The notes under the pieces were generated by a model. The model saw only the letters and a program-made list of their open reading frames with translations. It was not told the origin of the DNA and did not search any database. Positions 35,459 to 44,761 of a DNA stretch of 64,000 bases are shown piece by piece; position 1 is the first letter of the stretch, and every line of letters begins with the position of its first letter. The DNA is from Defluviimonas aquaemixtae. Its GTDB lineage: Bacteria; Pseudomonadota; Alphaproteobacteria; Rhodobacterales; Rhodobacteraceae. Where the stretch lies: assembly GCF_900302475.1 (NCBI RefSeq), contig NZ_OMOQ01000004.1, positions 1 through 64,000 of the forward strand. The letters are read 5' to 3'. A program made the position numbers and the translations under genes.

Positions 35459-37165
35459 ATGTCGATCCCCAATCACGCTCCGATCCCGGAGCTTTACGTC
35501 TCCTACGAGTCCGCCCAGAAACTGAAGCACGAGGCCGGAGGCCTTCCGTCCTGGGACCTGACGCCGCGCCAGACCTGCGATCTGGAGCTTCTGATGAACG
35601 GCGGCTTCCACCCGCTAAAGGGTTTCATGACCGAGGCCGACTACGACGGCGTGCTTGAAAACATGCGGCTTTCCGACGGGTCGATCTGGCCGATCCCGGT
35701 GACGCTTGACGTCGCAGAAGCCTTCGCCGAGACAGTCGAGCCCGGTCAGGACATCGCTCTCCGCGATGCCGAGGGCGTAATCCTCGCCATCCTGTCGGTC
35801 ACCGACAAATGGAGCCCGGACAAAAACGCCGAGGCCAAAAAGGTGTTTGGCGCCGACGACATCGCGCATCCGGCTGTCAACTACCTGCACCACACCGCGG
35901 GCAAGGTCTATCTCGGTGGCCCGATCACAGGCATCCAGCCGCCCGTGCACTACGACTTCAAGGCCCGCCGCGACACGCCCAATGAACTCCGTGCCTACTT
36001 CCGCAAACTGGGATGGCGAAAGGTCGTAGCGTTCCAGACCCGCAACCCCCTGCACCGCGCGCATCAGGAACTGACATTCCGCGCGGCGAAGGAGGCGCAG
36101 GCAAACCTCCTGATCCACCCGGTCGTCGGCATGACGAAGCCCGGCGATGTCGATCACTTCACCCGCGTACGCTGCTACGAGGCGGTGCTGGACCAGTACC
36201 CGGCCTCCACGACGCACCTGTCGCTTCTGAACCTTGCGATGCGCATGGGCGGCCCGCGCGAAGCCGTCTGGCACGCGATCATCCGCAAGAACCACGGCAT
36301 CACCCACTTCATCGTCGGGCGCGATCATGCCGGTCCGGGCAAGAACAGCGAGGGCAAGGATTTCTACGACCCCTATGCCGCGCAGGACCTTGTCGCCAAG
36401 CACCAGGCCGAGATCGGCATCGAGATGGTCGACTTCAAGCAAATGGTCTACGTGCAGGAGAAGGCCCAGTATTTTCCCGTGGACGAGGTGCCCGAAAAAT
36501 CGACCGTGCTCGACATCTCCGGCACGGAACTGCGCCGCCGCCTGCGCGAGGGGCTGGAAATCCCCGACTGGTTCTCCTTCCCCGAGGTCGTACAGGAGCT
36601 GCGCCGCACCTCGCCGCCGCGCGCCAAGCAGGGCTTCACGGTCTTCTTCACGGGGCTCTCGGGCTCGGGCAAGTCGACGATCGCCAATGCGCTGATGGTC
36701 AAATTGATGGAGATGGGCGGCCGGCCGACGACGCTGCTCGACGGCGACGTGGTGCGCAAGCATCTGTCCTCCGAACTCGGCTTCTCGAAAGAGCACCGCG
36801 ACCTCAACATTAAGCGCATCGGCTATGTCGCCTCCGAGATCACCAAAAACGGCGGAATCGCGATTTGCGCGCCGATCGCGCCCTACACCGCGACCCGCCG
36901 AGCGGTGCGCGAGATGGTCGAGCAATACGGCGCCTTCTTGGAAGTCCACGTGGCCACGAGCCTCGAAGAGTGTGAGCGCCGCGACCGAAAGGGACTCTAC
37001 AAGCTCGCCCGCGAAGGCAAGATCAAGGAATTCACCGGTATCTCAGACCCCTACGAGGAACCGCAGAACCCGGAGCTACGGGTCGAGACCGAGAATGTCG
37101 ACGTCGACAACTGCGCGCACCAGGTGATCCTGAAGCTCGAGTCGATGGGCTTGATCAGGGCCTGA
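35459..37165 (+). CDS. Bifunctional ATP sulfurylase / APS kinase
   Basis: 568 residues. The N-terminal domain (1 to about 385) is a Sat-type ATP sulfurylase with RNPLHRAHQEL and GRDHAGPG. The C-terminal domain (from about 390) is CysC with the P-loop GLSGSGKST near 399. The two steps turn sulfate into PAPS. I start at the ATG at 35459; a GTG at 35456 is adjacent. This fusion, common in Rhodobacterales, supplies PAPS for sulfate reduction or for sulfotransferases such as the one at 51095. Confidence 0.93.
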   Translation: MSIPNHAPIPELYVSYESAQKLKHEAGGLPSWDLTPRQTCDLELLMNGGFHPLKGFMTEADYDGVLENMRLSDGSIWPIPVTLDVAEAFAETVEPGQDIALRDAEGVILAILSVTDKWSPDKNAEAKKVFGADDIAHPAVNYLHHTAGKVYLGGPITGIQPPVHYDFKARRDTPNELRAYFRKLGWRKVVAFQTRNPLHRAHQELTFRAAKEAQANLLIHPVVGMTKPGDVDHFTRVRCYEAVLDQYPASTTHLSLLNLAMRMGGPREAVWHAIIRKNHGITHFIVGRDHAGPGKNSEGKDFYDPYAAQDLVAKHQAEIGIEMVDFKQMVYVQEKAQYFPVDEVPEKSTVLDISGTELRRRLREGLEIPDWFSFPEVVQELRRTSPPRAKQGFTVFFTGLSGSGKSTIANALMVKLMEMGGRPTTLLDGDVVRKHLSSELGFSKEHRDLNIKRIGYVASEITKNGGIAICAPIAPYTATRRAVREMVEQYGAFLEVHVATSLEECERRDRKGLYKLAREGKIKEFTGISDPYEEPQNPELRVETENVDVDNCAHQVILKLESMGLIRA

Positions 37166-37330
37166 TCGCGAGACCTAAGGAATAGGCTTTGGACTGCGGC
37201 GGGGCCAATCGGAGTTATAGGGCAAGGCCTCAGAGTATCCCGCGTGGGAGGCTGGTCGCGGTGGGCGAAGATCACCGCAATGCGGGATAAAGGTGACCAT
37301 CAGACGTGCGGAGTCAGTGTAGAACCTGCG

Positions 37331-38277
37331 TTAAGCCGTAGCCGGATGATCGACGATTATGCGGTACTGCCCTTCCGCATACATTCGCCCGTATCTCTCG
37401 GTGACCTTTTTGGTAATCGACCCAGGTGTTCCCGTCCAAATTGGTTCGCCGTCAATCCTGGTGACGGGCATGGCCCCGCCTGCGATCGAAGTGATAAAGA
37501 CCTTGTCCGCCTGCCTGAGCTGATCCGGAGACATATCCTGCGCGATGCATTCGACCTCCATCATTTGGCTGATGTTGAAAACTGTCTGGCGGGTGATTCA
37601 CTTCAGGACACCATGGCGGGATGTCCAGGTTTTGCCATCCGACACGGCAATCATATCGAATACAGGCCCTTCGGAAATGTTCCCGTTGACGTCAACGAGA
37701 ATTGCTGTATCGGCGCTTTGGTCGTATGCCGAATAGAGCCCCTTGATCAAATCAAGCCAATGGTAGTTCTTTACGGTTGAATCAACTGATTGAGGCGGAA
37801 TGCGCACAATTAGAGCTATGGCGGCGTGCAAGCCGTTCTCCAACTGTTCGGCAATGGCAACAGACCCAAAGGGAAACGCAAATGCGATTAGCCGATTGAC
37901 TGCGTTTCTCGGGGCCCGACTGAAAGTAGGGGACATTCCGCGCATAGAGGTGAACTCAACGTATGAATTCTGAAGCCCCGACAGCGCTACGAAATTTTTT
38001 TCAGGATTTCTGTAACCTGTGCTTTGTCATGCGAGATTGCCATGTGCAGCTTCTCCAATCCGGCAAAGAACCGTTCGAGGTGATCTTCGAGTCGGAAAAA
38101 CACGCCTTTCCAAGCGTGTACCACGTCATGAGTTGCGTCGGAATGAAGTAGGCCATAGTCCAGCACCGATATTTTTACTAAGCCAATCAGTAGGTATTGC
38201 ACGTCCATGCACGCGACACTCGGAGGGCAAGTGCTGGGGTCGGCATAGTGATCGGACAATTCTGGATGACTGCGCAT
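37331..38277 (-). pseudogene. Class IV aminotransferase pseudogene (frameshift and in-frame stop)
   Basis: Three open pieces on the minus strand together make one fold-type IV aminotransferase of about 315 residues. From 38277 the first piece reads KISVLDYGLLHSDATHDVVH and ends just after a run of seven A (T at 37995-38001 on the plus strand). Moving to the next frame gives FVALSGLQNSYVEF, and the middle piece continues with the PLP lysine region VKNYHWLDL and SEGPVFDMIAVSDG. It is stopped by an in-frame TGA at 37598-37600 between GVLK and ITRQTVFNISQMM. The last piece carries SIAGGAMPVTRIDG. The relatives are branched-chain or R-amine transaminases. The gene is dead unless both lesions are assembly errors. 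Confidence 0.85.
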
Positions 38278-38789
38278 GACCTGGCTCCATTTCGGGTCTT
38301 CAACATTCAGCGCAAATGTCAGTATTGAGCTCGAAGCGGACGAAACGCCCGTCGGAGCTTTTCATTCAAGACGGCCGTTCCTGAGAGTCGCCCACATCGG
38401 CGTGTCGTGGAAAAGCCGGGCCGATAGCGAATGCGCGCGAGATCGGGCAGGAGTGGACTATCATAGTGTCTCCGATCATTCCGTATTATTTCGGTGAAAT
38501 GCCTGCCTTCAGACCGCCGTTGCTGAACACCCGGCGAAAAGGTGATCTCGCTCATACTACCTCTGGTTTCTTCCGACGCCGCTCGCGCTTCAATCGAAGG
38601 GGTCGTGACGCCTGACGCCACGCTCAGTTTCCCTTCGCGCCTGCCCCGGCCCAGTCGGCCAAGATCTGGGTGCCGCCGGGCCGCTCAACGATTGCGGTGC
38701 CGGCGTCCACCCTGTCGCCCTTGTCGACGTGGTTGACCTGGCCGACTCCGCATAGTTTCGCGAAGTGACGATGTCGATGATTTCTGCAC
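38278..38789. other. Gene-poor degenerate stretch
   Basis: About 510 bp between two pseudogenes. Short minus-strand frames at about 38620-38790 begin SAEIIDIVTSRNYAES and, after a frame change, read HVDKGDRVDAGTAIVERPGG. This could be the remnant of a gene just downstream of arsJ, but I do not recognise it. The rest shows no coding signal. Confidence 0.4.
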
Positions 38790-39500
38790 TCATGCCGGTG
38801 TCTCGTCGGGGTGTTCCCTTTGCAGCCGCCCGGCGGCAAGTGCAGGAGCTGCGACCACTCCTGCGGCCATGCCGAGCGTCAACGCCAGCCCGCCCACCTG
38901 GTAGGTCAGTCCCAAAAGCACCGTACCGATCAGCCACCCATCTGCGTTGGCCGTGTAGCAAAAGCCCGCATCCATAGTCACGCGCTCTTCGCGCATGAAC
39001 GCGAGGATCAGGTAGGATTGAAGCGAGGCACTGGCCATCAGCGCCACATCGACCAACCGGGGGGATACCCCATCTCATTGTGGTACCAGGCAAAGGCCTT
39101 TACCTGCGTGCCGTTCACCACCATCGTCGTGGCGGGCATTGACGATGCTCGACCGCGTGTCGTTAGTGTTGTCAGCCGAAACGAGGGGCCGCACCTCATA
39201 GCGCAGAATACGCTTGAGCGAACCTTCAGCCGCGACCTTGAAGAGCGCGTTCACCTCCTCCGCATCTGTTGCGAGCTCGACTTCGAACACGCAGTCGGTG
39301 ATTGCGGCGTTGCGCAGCGGCACACGGACGGCGAGGCCGTTCAGCTGCCCTTTCAGCTCGAGATAGATCAGCGTGATCGCCGTGGTGCTACCCGTCGTCG
39401 TCGTGATCGACCCGTACCGGATACCGATGGCCTCGTGGATCACCTTCACCACCGGGCGACGGCAGTTGGCCGTGCACGAGGGGGTCGTGACGATCCGATG
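38790..39500 (-). pseudogene. Remnant of ArsJ-associated GAPDH and ArsJ (arsenate detoxification)
   Basis: On the minus strand from about 39500 the catalytic region of a glyceraldehyde-3-phosphate dehydrogenase is readable: SCTANC (Cys codon 39474-39476), [17 protein letters not shown], then a jump to [20 protein letters not shown]. About 30 residues of the usual sequence between these are missing. Near 39130 the frame shifts ([20 protein letters not shown] continues in another frame) and shifts again at a C run near 39062. It then runs into RLVDVALM and an ArsJ C-terminus: LQSYLILAFMREERVTMDAG and LIGTVLLGLTYQVGGLAL. In intact systems GAPDH makes 1-arseno-3-phosphoglycerate and ArsJ exports it. 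Both genes are non-functional here. Confidence 0.8.
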
Positions 39501-39683
39501 ACGCGCAGGACCAAAAAGTCGCGCCCCCCCATCAGCAATATTGTCCCCATTCTCGGCTGTCTTGCGTGAGGGCTGGTGGCTGTGGCGAAGTGCGGGCGCC
39601 CGCCCGCGCTGCCCGGTCCGGGCAATATCACCTGCCGGGGCGAAAAGACCAATGAACTGGCACCGCGAGCTGGAGTGGCGTCC

Positions 39684-40709
39684 CTACACGCTGCAATTGT
39701 ACCGCGTGTGCAGAAGGATCTGCGTTGGACCGGATTCGCCTTCAACACCGGCATGAAAGGCCTCGATCCACTGCACGGCACCGCGCAACTCCGCCGCAAA
39801 GTCATGCGAGATCACGTAATCCATCGTGCCGTTTTCCAGCAACTCCCGCGAGACCGACGTCAGCTCGTGTCCGACGAAGATCGTCGCCTCAGCGGAACCG
39901 AAACCTGCCAGCGCCTGGGCGACGCCACGGTTGGCGCCGGCGACGTTGTAGATAGCTGTCGGCACACCCTGTGTCTCGAAAAGCGCATAAAGCTGTTCGT
40001 AGGTCGTCTCAGGCACATCGTCAGAAATCACCCGCTCTTCAATGCGCAAATGGGGAAACGCTGAGCGCAAGACACGCCGAAAGCCCATTTCGCGCTCCTG
40101 CTGGCAGCGGAATGCGACGCTCATCACGACTAGGATATTCTGCTTCGTCTTCGGCAAAGCGTGCCCGATCAGCTGACCGGCGACGCTGCCGGCCGCGTAG
40201 TGATCGTTGCCGACATAGACATTGCGGCGTGAACTCGGCAGGTCCGTCGTCAGACAGACCACGGGCATGCCTTGCTTGCGCAGGCCTCTGACCGCGTGAT
40301 TGATCGCCGGATGTTCCCTGGCAACCAGAATGAGGCCGTCCGGTTTGTCGCCCGCATCGGTGACCTTGCCTGCGAATTCCTGGGCGTCGAAGTTGCTGGT
40401 CTCGGTGTAGTCATCGAAGACCGAGCCTCCTGGCAACGATCGATTGATGAGATCGGCGGCGCTACCCATCGCGCGATTGAATGTCACACCGGATTAACAC
40501 AGAAGTCCGATCCGGAGCAATTCGTCGGCCATGGCCGATTGGGAGAGCTTGCGCAGCGCCGCCTGAACCTTCTCGCGCGTCTTGTCGCGCACGCCGGGCC
40601 GACCGTTCAGCACTCGGTCCACCGTGGCCGTTCCAAGTCCGGACAGCTCTGCTATCTCGCGAATCGTCGGGCCTTTCCAATGCCCGCCGACCTTCGGGAC
40701 ACCACCCAT
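39684..40709 (-). pseudogene. LacI-family regulator interrupted by an in-frame stop
   Basis: From the ATG at 40709 the protein has a LacI helix-turn-helix (PTIREIAELSGLGTATVDRV, then LNGRPGVRDKTREKVQAAL). At 40494-40496 a TAA interrupts the frame in the sequence LLRIGLLC-stop-SGVTFNRAMG. The same frame then continues through the whole periplasmic-binding-like effector domain to 39684 (SDDVPETTYEQLYALFETQG and beyond). Without the stop it would be a normal protein of about 341 residues. It is divergent from the sugar operon and is presumably its former repressor. The HTH part alone might still be made, but could not sense ligand. Confidence 0.85.
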
Positions 40710-40922
40710 GTGAGCAGTTCAACCTGATGTGTAATCCTAATGTCATTCACATCATTCTTGCAGTGATATCTCAAGAATTTAGTCAATTAGGCGAGAAGAC
40801 AAATAGACGATCTGATGGCTTATGCATCACGAACGGGTGCTCGTCCCGCTTTGAGCTTGGATCGTTGAGCGTCATAGTACTTGGAAATCAGGGAGGGGCC
40901 GGAAAATCCGGCAGCGTGACAA
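40710..40922 (+). promoter_or_regulatory. Promoter and operator region of the sugar operon
   Basis: 213 bp between the LacI pseudogene and the Gfo/Idh gene, clearly richer in A+T than its surroundings around 40720-40810. Two dyads are visible: GATGTG (40726-40731) with CACATC (40748-40753), and ATTCTTG (40754-40760) with CAAGAAT (40772-40778). Both are candidate operator sites for the LacI protein or another regulator. Confidence 0.5.
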
Positions 40923-41945
40923 ATGACAGTCAGAGTCGCTGTTATCGGCGCAGGCATCATGGGTGCGGACCACGCCCGGATTGTCTCTGAGGAACTCGCG
41001 GGGGCAGACTTGCAGGTCGTCTGCGACGTGTCAGAGGCTTCGGCGCGTCGCGTCGCGGAGGAGAATTCAGCGCAGGATGTCAGCACCGATCCCGTGGCGG
41101 CCATTCGACGGAAGGATGTCGACGCCGTCCTGATTGCAAGTCCAGACGCTACGCATGCCAGCCTGACGCTCGAGGCAATTAAGCTCGGCAAGCCTGTTCT
41201 ATGCGAAAAACCGCTCGCCCTGACTTCCGAGGATTGCCTCGCTGTGATCGAGGCGGAATGCGCTATCGGGCGCCAATTCGTTCAAGTCGGCTTCATGCGC
41301 CGCTTCGATCCTTCTTACGTCGACATGAAAGACACGCTTTGCGCGGGAAAGATCGGCGGTGCAATCATGATGCACAATTTCCATCGCAACGTCGAAGCTC
41401 CGGCCGGCTTCAGCGGCTTGATGGCGATCACGAATTCGGCGCCGCATGAGTTCGACGCTGTACGATACGTGCTTGATGCCGAGATCGTGTCCATTTCCGC
41501 GTTTGAACCGAAGCGCTGCACCTCGGGAGCCTGCAATCCGGTCGTGCTTGTGATGGAAACGTCCGAGGGCCAACTCATCACAGTCGAGGTGAACAACAAT
41601 GCCGCCTACGGCTATGACGTGCGCGCAGAGCTTGTCGGGAAAGAAGGCGCGGTCTCTCTCGGCGGGCTTGCCGCAGTACGCGTCGACAGGTCCCTGTCGT
41701 CATCGGTCGCTTATGCAGCCGATTGGCGTCCTAGGTTCCACGAGGCCTACAGACTGCAGAACAAGGCCTGGATAGCCTCGATCACCACTGGCGTTCCGGC
41801 GGCAGGCGCCGCCAATGCCTGGGATGGCTATTGTGCGACCGCAATCGCCGAAGCAGGCGCGCGATCTCTGGAGTCCGGGGAAAAGACCCGCGTCGACCTC
41901 GCCGAGCGGTCTGCGCTCTATGACCCGGCGGGGACCGCGGCGTGA
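40923..41945 (+). CDS. Gfo/Idh/MocA-family NAD-dependent sugar oxidoreductase
   Basis: 340 residues: Rossmann motif VAVIGAGIMGADHARIV, the family EKP motif (GKPVLCEKPLALT) with the catalytic Lys, and a C-terminal alpha/beta domain containing NSAPHEFDAVRYVL. Relatives are inositol 2-dehydrogenases and other sugar or anhydrosugar dehydrogenases. It is the first gene of the operon and overlaps the next by 4 bp. The substrate is unknown; a Gfo/Idh enzyme beside a TIM-barrel isomerase suggests oxidation of a cyclic polyol, glycoside or anhydrosugar. Confidence 0.88.
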   Translation: MTVRVAVIGAGIMGADHARIVSEELAGADLQVVCDVSEASARRVAEENSAQDVSTDPVAAIRRKDVDAVLIASPDATHASLTLEAIKLGKPVLCEKPLALTSEDCLAVIEAECAIGRQFVQVGFMRRFDPSYVDMKDTLCAGKIGGAIMMHNFHRNVEAPAGFSGLMAITNSAPHEFDAVRYVLDAEIVSISAFEPKRCTSGACNPVVLVMETSEGQLITVEVNNNAAYGYDVRAELVGKEGAVSLGGLAAVRVDRSLSSSVAYAADWRPRFHEAYRLQNKAWIASITTGVPAAGAANAWDGYCATAIAEAGARSLESGEKTRVDLAERSALYDPAGTAA

Positions 41946-42901
41946 AGCTCGGTTTCGTCTCAGACAGCCTTGGCAACATGGGGTTCGATGAGCTCCTAGA
42001 CACCGCTTCCGGGCTTGGCGTCAGCGGCGTCGAGATCAATACCGGCGGCTGGTCGGCCGCTCCGCATTCCGACCTCGAGGCAATGAAAATCAGCGCAGAT
42101 GCGCGGCGCGACTTCCGTATGGCCTTCGGCGACCGGTCGTTGGAGATCGTGAGTCTGAATGCAAACGGCAACCCGTTGCACCCGACCGATCCGGCGCAGG
42201 GCGAATGCCTGAATGACACGATCTGCGTGGCGGGAAACACGGGGATATCCACCGTCTGCAGGATGTCGGGATTGCCGGCTGGCGGTGCGACCGATACGAT
42301 GCCGAACTGGGTCGTGTCGTCCTGGCCGCCCGAGACGCAACACATCCTCGACTACCAGTGGAATGAGGCGCTGCTTCCCTATTGGCGCGAGATTGTCGAT
42401 CTGGCGAGTTCCGCCGGGGTAAAGCGGATCGCACTCGAACTGCATGGGAACCAATGTGTCTACAACGTGCCCTCCCTATTGAAACTGCGCGAAGCGGTCG
42501 GGCCCATCGTTGGGGCCAATCTCGACCCTTCGCACCTTTTCTGGATGGGCGCCGACCCCTTGGCCGCAGCCACGGCACTCGGGGAGGCAATATATCACGT
42601 GCATGCAAAGGACACCCTCCTAAACACCCCGGTTCAGGCCACGACCAGCCTTCTGGAAAACGGTGACCTAATGGATATACCGGCCCGTAGTTGGAGCTGC
42701 GTCACCCTCGGCTTTGGCCATGGCGAGGAGTGGTGGCGGCAACTATGCTATCATTTGAGAATGGCCGGCTACGATGGCTGGCTCAGCATAGAGCACGAGG
42801 ACGTGCTTCTGAACTCTCTGGAAGGTCTGGAGAAATCGGTGGCGCTTCTTAATGGCGTCATGCCGGTCGCGCCGTCGGACTTCACGCCGCAGGCAATCTG
42901 A
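41942..42901 (+). CDS. TIM-barrel sugar isomerase/epimerase (AP_endonuc_2 family)
   Basis: 319 residues of the xylose-isomerase-like TIM-barrel family (IolE/IolI-like). Metal-site segments include RIALELHGNQCVYN, GANLDPSHLFWMG, YHVHAKDT and LSIEHED, whose Glu, Asp, His and Glu residues would hold a divalent metal. The start is GTG 41942, overlapping the Gfo/Idh stop. The reaction is not assignable; isomerase, epimerase or keto-sugar hydrolyase activities all occur in the family. Confidence 0.85.
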   Translation: MKLGFVSDSLGNMGFDELLDTASGLGVSGVEINTGGWSAAPHSDLEAMKISADARRDFRMAFGDRSLEIVSLNANGNPLHPTDPAQGECLNDTICVAGNTGISTVCRMSGLPAGGATDTMPNWVVSSWPPETQHILDYQWNEALLPYWREIVDLASSAGVKRIALELHGNQCVYNVPSLLKLREAVGPIVGANLDPSHLFWMGADPLAAATALGEAIYHVHAKDTLLNTPVQATTSLLENGDLMDIPARSWSCVTLGFGHGEEWWRQLCYHLRMAGYDGWLSIEHEDVLLNSLEGLEKSVALLNGVMPVAPSDFTPQAI

Positions 42902-42914
42902 GGGAGGGAAACTC

Positions 42915-43655
42915 TTGAGCATGCTAGAGTTGAGAAAGATCACCAAGAGCTTCGGTGCCATCCACGCCCTGCAGGGTGTGAACCTGAGTATCGCGGCGGG
43001 GGAGGCTGTTGGCCTCATGGGCGACAACGGCGCCGGGAAATCGACGCTGATGAAGATCGTTGCCGGGAACTTTCCACCTACTTCGGGGGAGATTCGTATC
43101 GAGGACCGGTCCGTCGAATTCCACAAGCCCATCGACGCGCGCGACGCGGGGATCGAGATCGTCTACCAGGATCTCGCGCTCTGCGACAATCTCACGGCGG
43201 GCGCCAATGTCTTTCTTGGACGTGAGCTCAAGAAGAAGTTTGGTCCGTTCTCGTATCTCGATTACGGGGCGATGTACGAGCGCGCGGGCGAGCTATTCAC
43301 CGAGCTCAAGTCCGAAACCCGTCCACGCGATTTGGTTCAGCAGATGTCGGGCGGCCAGCGGCAGGCCGTTGCAATCGCACGCACGCGATTGTCGGACCCC
43401 AAGCTAGTCCTGATGGACGAACCGACGGCGGCGATCTCTGTCCGGCAGGTTGCAGAGGTTCTGGCACTGATAAAAAGGTTGAAGGACACCGGCCACGCGG
43501 TCATTCTCGTGTCTCACCGGATGCCCGATGTATTCGAAGTCTGCGACCGCGTAGCAGTTCTCCGACGCGGGGCCAAAGTCGCCGACAAGCGCATTGACGA
43601 AACCAGCCCGGAGGAAGTCACGGGCCTCATTACCGGGGCGATTGAAACAGCATGA
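42915..43655 (+). CDS. ABC sugar importer ATPase, single-domain (FrcA-like)
   Basis: About 246 residues with Walker A GDNGAGKST, signature MSGGQRQAVAIART and Walker B LVLMDEPTAAIS. Carbohydrate importers of this class (CUT2) usually have a double ATPase of about 500 residues; the single-domain form is the FrcA type. The TTG at 42915 is best spaced from AGGGAGG, while the ATG at 42921 would remove two residues. It overlaps the permease gene by 4 bp. Confidence 0.88.
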   Translation: MSMLELRKITKSFGAIHALQGVNLSIAAGEAVGLMGDNGAGKSTLMKIVAGNFPPTSGEIRIEDRSVEFHKPIDARDAGIEIVYQDLALCDNLTAGANVFLGRELKKKFGPFSYLDYGAMYERAGELFTELKSETRPRDLVQQMSGGQRQAVAIARTRLSDPKLVLMDEPTAAISVRQVAEVLALIKRLKDTGHAVILVSHRMPDVFEVCDRVAVLRRGAKVADKRIDETSPEEVTGLITGAIETA

Positions 43656-44722
43656 CCGACCAAACAACCGACCAAGAGTTGCGTCGCCATCCGGGCCGTG
43701 GACCTATGGATGAATTGGACGGAATGGACCACGCGGCAATCGACGAGAGCATCACCTCGCGTCAGGAAGTCTCCGGGATCGGCGCGATGCTCCGCACGCA
43801 GCCCTTCTGGGTCTTCATGGCGATGATTGCCATCGGCATCGTGATGTCGTTCGTGTCGGACGCGTTCATGACCGAACGCAACATGTTCAACATCACGCGG
43901 AACTTCGCCTTCTTCGGAATCATGGCCTTGGGCATGTCTGCGGTTATCTGTACTGCCGGAATCGACCTCTCGGTCGGCTCGCTGCTTGGGCTGTGCGCGA
44001 TCACGCTCGGCCTGACGATGCAGGCCGGCTGGGGCATCGAAATGGGATTCCTCGTCTGCATGGCCACAGCCGCCATCGTCGGGCTGATCAACGGCATCCT
44101 GATCGCCTACCTGCGCATGGCACCCTTCGTCGTCACACTTGGCATGCTGGCCATGGCGCGATCGATCGCGATGGTCCTGTCGGACAACAAGATGATATAC
44201 GAATTCGGCCCCGACACCGACCTGTTCGAGTGGATCGGCGGCGAGAGTATCATTGGCGTCCCGAATGTGGTCTGGGTCCTCATCATCATGGCGGCGGCGT
44301 TTTGGTGGGTCTGGCGCTACTCGACCTGGGGCCGCTGGGTAATCGCCATCGGCGGCAACGCGCAAGCGGCCAAGCTCGCCGGTATCCCGGTCGAACGGAT
44401 GATCGTTTCGGTCTACATGGTCTGTTCGATGTGCACGGGCCTCGCCGCCTTCATGTTCATCGGCTACACCGGCTCCGCCACCAACGGCATGGGCGTGACC
44501 TATGAACTGAACGTCATCGCGGCCTCGGTGATCGGCGGCGCGAACCTGATGGGCGGCGTTGTCTACGCGCTTGGCGCCCCGATCGGCGCCGCACTCGTCG
44601 AACTCATCCGGAATTCGCTTCTTCTGGCCGGGATTCCCGCGCTCTGGCAGCAATTCTTCGTCGGCCTCTTCCTCATCCTTGCGGTGCTTCTCGAACAGCT
44701 CCGCAATCGTGGGGGCAAGTAG
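43652..44722 (+). CDS. ABC sugar importer permease (RbsC/FrcC-like)
   Basis: 356 residues: an N-terminal cytoplasmic extension of about 45 residues, then about ten transmembrane helices. The CUT2 motifs TAGIDLSVGSLLGL and ASVIGGANLMGG are present. It forms the inner-membrane channel with the ATPase at 42915 and the binding protein at 44762. Confidence 0.9.
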   Translation: MTDQTTDQELRRHPGRGPMDELDGMDHAAIDESITSRQEVSGIGAMLRTQPFWVFMAMIAIGIVMSFVSDAFMTERNMFNITRNFAFFGIMALGMSAVICTAGIDLSVGSLLGLCAITLGLTMQAGWGIEMGFLVCMATAAIVGLINGILIAYLRMAPFVVTLGMLAMARSIAMVLSDNKMIYEFGPDTDLFEWIGGESIIGVPNVVWVLIIMAAAFWWVWRYSTWGRWVIAIGGNAQAAKLAGIPVERMIVSVYMVCSMCTGLAAFMFIGYTGSATNGMGVTYELNVIAASVIGGANLMGGVVYALGAPIGAALVELIRNSLLLAGIPALWQQFFVGLFLILAVLLEQLRNRGGK

Positions 44723-44761
44723 GTCTATATCAGGCTCTTCAAAACAAATGGGAGGAACTAA

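Noticed and set aside
37598..37600. TGA in the class IV aminotransferase as selenocysteine or programmed readthrough
   Set aside because: There is no SECIS-like context, the family has no selenocysteine here, and the same gene carries an independent frameshift. Decay is simpler.
37995..38001. A7 slippery site as programmed frameshifting
   Set aside because: The downstream in-frame TGA would still truncate the product, and no stimulatory structure or family precedent is known to me.
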